Below are positions 61,890 to 64,000 of a stretch of DNA of 64,000 nt, one piece after another. The position numbers and the translations under genes are program-made. Numbering within the stretch: position 1 is the stretch's first letter; each line of letters begins with the position of its first letter. This DNA comes from Fasciolopsis buskii (taxonomy: Eukaryota > Platyhelminthes > Trematoda > Plagiorchiida > Fasciolidae): NCBI GenBank assembly GCA_008360955.1, contig LUCM01004861.1, positions 125,179 to 189,178 of the forward strand. Reading direction: 5' to 3'. Under the pieces are notes generated by a model. It was given only the letters and a program-made list of their open reading frames with translations. It was not told the origin of the DNA and made no database searches.

Positions 61890-62185
61890 AGGCGGACATT
61901 TTCTCTTGTGGGAATGTTATAGCAACGTAGTTTCAGAGCACATCAGTCCTACTTGTCCAGTTTTCTATTGGCTTGCAAATGCTGTTCGCGGACCAGCCAC
62001 ATAGTACACCTTGTGGATGCTATCCTTGTTTATATTAACAAGGCTTTTGATAAAGTGTCTCACAGACTACAGTTAAAGCTTAAGGAGCACTAATGGATCC
62101 AGAATCTGAGGGGACCTTCTCCTTGAGAGCTTTTAGTGAGATCATGAAAGGATCAGTATCAGACCAATTGGTTCCCCAGCTCGGG
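61890..62185 (+). mobile_element. Jockey/CR1-type LINE reverse transcriptase fragment
   Basis: VHLVDAILVYINKAFDKVSH followed by RLQLKLKEH and a stop (about 62005-62093) is the conserved RT block VD.I.(L/I)D.SKAFDKV.H.LL..KL. In active proteins the third residue after (L/I/V) is the catalytic Asp; here Tyr is present (VYINKAFD). After the stop, GSRI and a LLLESF piece match the next block (G....LL.WI..FL). Upstream 61920-62000 has weak resemblance to the preceding block. Only about 100 codons of the RT remain. Confidence 0.7.
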
Positions 62186-62589
62186 ATAAATGGTTCTTTA
62201 AAATGCATGGCTGACCCGTGTGTGTAGTGAAAGGGGTGCGTTCCATATTGTATAATGCTCCCTACGCAGGGAGGTGGATCTAGAATCCATAGTCTTTAAA
62301 ATTAGAATGTAAAACCGTGTAAGATTTAAATAGGTCAGGCAGATTGATCCGCAGGTCCAAGGATTGAACCTCTTACATTTATGAGGTGGCATACTCAATC
62401 CACACGACGAATGCTAATCGTTACAATTACAGCAGTATTTTTGAAATCAGACCTCTCATGCACGCCTAGGTCTCCAGACTTGGATCTTATCGATAAATTC
62501 CGTAATAATAACTTCTGACGAGATATCAGTAACAATCTTCAATCGACTATTAAGTGGGAACCCATGAAGAGTTAATTTCTCCGCTGACG
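62186..62589. other. No gene recognised
   Basis: Short frames on both strands (62198-62398, 62456-62659 on -) without motifs. The left part may be the decayed 3' continuation of the LINE fragment. Confidence 0.4.
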
Positions 62590-62840
62590 GAACCACGAGG
62601 TGCAAAGAGCGGCAATAACCGCGAAACCGGTCGTATGCTTCCGAGGGAACTTTGTTCATCCATCCGTATGCGAAACATGCTACTGAGAAAAACCAATACT
62701 TTCGATCTTTGTGTTCCCTTTCTAAAGGTTAGCCTTGCCTGACCGACGGACCATCATGTGATTCTTAAACGGTCTTATCATCCATTCACGGTCCTGACGA
62801 TTCAAATTAGATTCTAGCACGAGGCACTGACTTGTAAATC
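62590..62840 (+). repeat. Diverged distant copy of the 48-kb repeat family
   Basis: GGCAATAACCGCGAAACC and GGTCGTATGCTTCCGAGGGA, then TTTGTTCATCCATCC, match the first-half block at 48757-48836. The second half follows in order with larger drift (TAAAGGTTAGCCTTGCCTGA, then ATTCAAATTAGATTC). It shows the family is dispersed and not merely a local tandem array. Confidence 0.75.
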
Positions 62841-63559
62841 AGTGATTCTGTAACAACACAGTAATCATTCCTCTTCCACCGAAACTGCTTGCGATCAACA
62901 CAGATGGATTTTTTCAACGATTTTGAATACTGCCGTGTTTTGTAGCTAAGGTTGGGACTTTTCCGAGGGTGCTAGCAGTTAACATAGAAACAGCATTTTT
63001 TTATCTTTTGTCTTTTTACTTTCTTTATTAGTGGAATAACCATGTACATCATTTCTCAAGAAGAGGGTTGCGGCTAACAGAGGGGGAAGTTTTCGGGGTA
63101 CATTTTTCGGCGTTAAAATTATTAAAAGTAATCAGTTTCTCGTGAGTGGATGAAAGGTTAGCAATTTGAATGCCAAATCCACAGGCCACTCTGGTGGTAG
63201 ATGACACTTCGGTATCACCCGCCTTGTTACCACGCCTGATCTATTGGGACCTTATGTAGGTCTGTACCGTTCCAAGCTTCAGGATCACTGTGTAGTTAAC
63301 CCAAATGATTATGGGGCATGCATCCTCCAATACACTCATGCGTAAAGCTTGTAATAAAACATTCCCCCTTCGAGACACGATATCATCATCGTTCATCGTT
63401 CAACGTGAAACAGCAAGACAAGCCTCACTAACCGCTGCCTTTCCCCAGAGTTACACGTTTATATAAAGAGTGAATATCCAAGGGGAACAGGGAATAGACC
63501 TACACAGGCGGGAAAAGATAAGAATGCTGCTGCAGCCAACACACGAAACAGTCCAACTG
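62841..63559. other. No gene recognised
   Basis: AT-rich on the left, more balanced toward the LINE on the right. I see nothing I can support as a gene or repeat here. Confidence 0.45.
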
Positions 63560-64000
63560 TACAAGCGCACTATTTCAATCATTCTGATTCGATCGCCACT
63601 GTTCGCAATTTACTACCAAATCCTTCGGTGCATCCAAGCAGCTAGTTGATGGGTCTTTCGGACCCCGACCACGGAGACACGATACACCTACTTTGCCTAA
63701 GTTCGCCATGCGTTTTCCCATTCCACGTTGCTACGTCATCTACTGGCCTCCACACGGCTTCTTTCATTCCTTGGGAGGAATCCAAAATAGGGCACGATAT
63801 GGAAGACGAGTGTTCGACATACGCAACACGTGACCCAACCAACGCAGTCCGCGAAGCCTCATACGCTGAGATAAGGTATTTTCAGAAGTGGCATCTAGTA
63901 CTAGATTCCTGACATACACATTACTCACTCGGTCACTCCATCCACTATTAGCCATATTACGTAGACATCGGTGGTCGAAAACCTATGGAATCCATCACAC
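63560..64000 (-). mobile_element. RTE LINE C-terminal end, runs off the window
   Basis: On the - strand from the window edge: VFDHRCLRNMANSGWSDRVS (about 63925-63985), then VYVRNLVL, LRGLRWLGHVLRM (about 63820-63870) and LPYRALFW. After a stop come GGQ and MT pieces in a second frame (63642-63842), then the WSG and AAW blocks. This is the end of an RTE-type ORF, the same domain that is decayed at 3050-3380. The LRWLGHVLRM block is the best-preserved LINE motif in the window, but stops follow closely (63764) and frames shift. The RT would lie beyond the window's right edge. Confidence 0.85.

Noticed and set aside
1..64000. CRISPR arrays, bacterial operons, rRNA genes
   Set aside because: No regularly spaced direct repeats, no ribosome-binding-site and operon organisation, and no conserved rRNA core words were seen.

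Overview
The window reads as AT-rich, repeat-rich animal nuclear DNA. It is most likely from a parasitic flatworm (trematode or cestode), and I could not recognise an intact host gene anywhere in it. The flatworm call rests on three things: decayed RTE-type and Jockey/CR1-type LINE proteins like those that dominate fluke and tapeworm genomes (from memory of those families), a very short (38 nt) canonical intron in a transposase gene, and the absence of any bacterial gene organisation. Genus cannot be fixed from the sequence. Two assembly marks are present: a 551-base run of N at 9875-10425 and a single N at 22092.

Layout. At 0.96-3.4 kb lies a long, heavily frameshifted RTE LINE on the + strand (endonuclease, linker, reverse transcriptase, C-terminus). 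At 8.8-9.9 kb a Jockey/CR1-like LINE on the - strand runs into the N gap. From 10.4 to 21.3 kb there is no recognisable gene, only small repeats and one short tRNA-promoter-like segment. At 21.29-22.89 kb an approximately 800-base block is present twice in direct orientation, separated only by the single N; this is probably an assembly duplicate of two haplotypes. From 22.9 to 48.1 kb the sequence is non-coding as far as I can tell, with TA and CT microsatellites and SINE-like pieces. At 48.1-49.35 kb several copies of a roughly 300-base repeat family lie in mixed orientation and form a long imperfect hairpin; another copy sits at 62.6 kb. At 52.04-52.59 kb is a fragment of a Ty3/gypsy integrase in one frame, with three stop codons.

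The most interesting part is 53.7-60.5 kb, which looks CpG-richer than its surroundings. It carries a decayed MULE (Mutator-like) transposase gene with a 38-nt intron, a DDE core whose second acidic residue is Glu, a SWIM zinc finger and, one stop codon further in the same frame, a PHD-type zinc finger. Just after it lies a perfect 221-base inverted repeat pair (56295-56515 and 58331-58551), a diverged third copy at 59.45-59.69 kb, and an unrecognised, coding-like stretch at 60.01-60.49 kb. These may be parts of one MULE family (gene, terminal repeats, non-autonomous relatives). The PHD-bearing MULE together with the 221-base repeats is my best candidate for something not well described.

At the right edge there is a Jockey/CR1-type RT fragment (61.9-62.2 kb, + strand) and the C-terminal end of a second RTE LINE (63.56-64.0 kb, - strand). 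All the elements look inactive: each recognised coding region has stops, frameshifts or lost catalytic residues.
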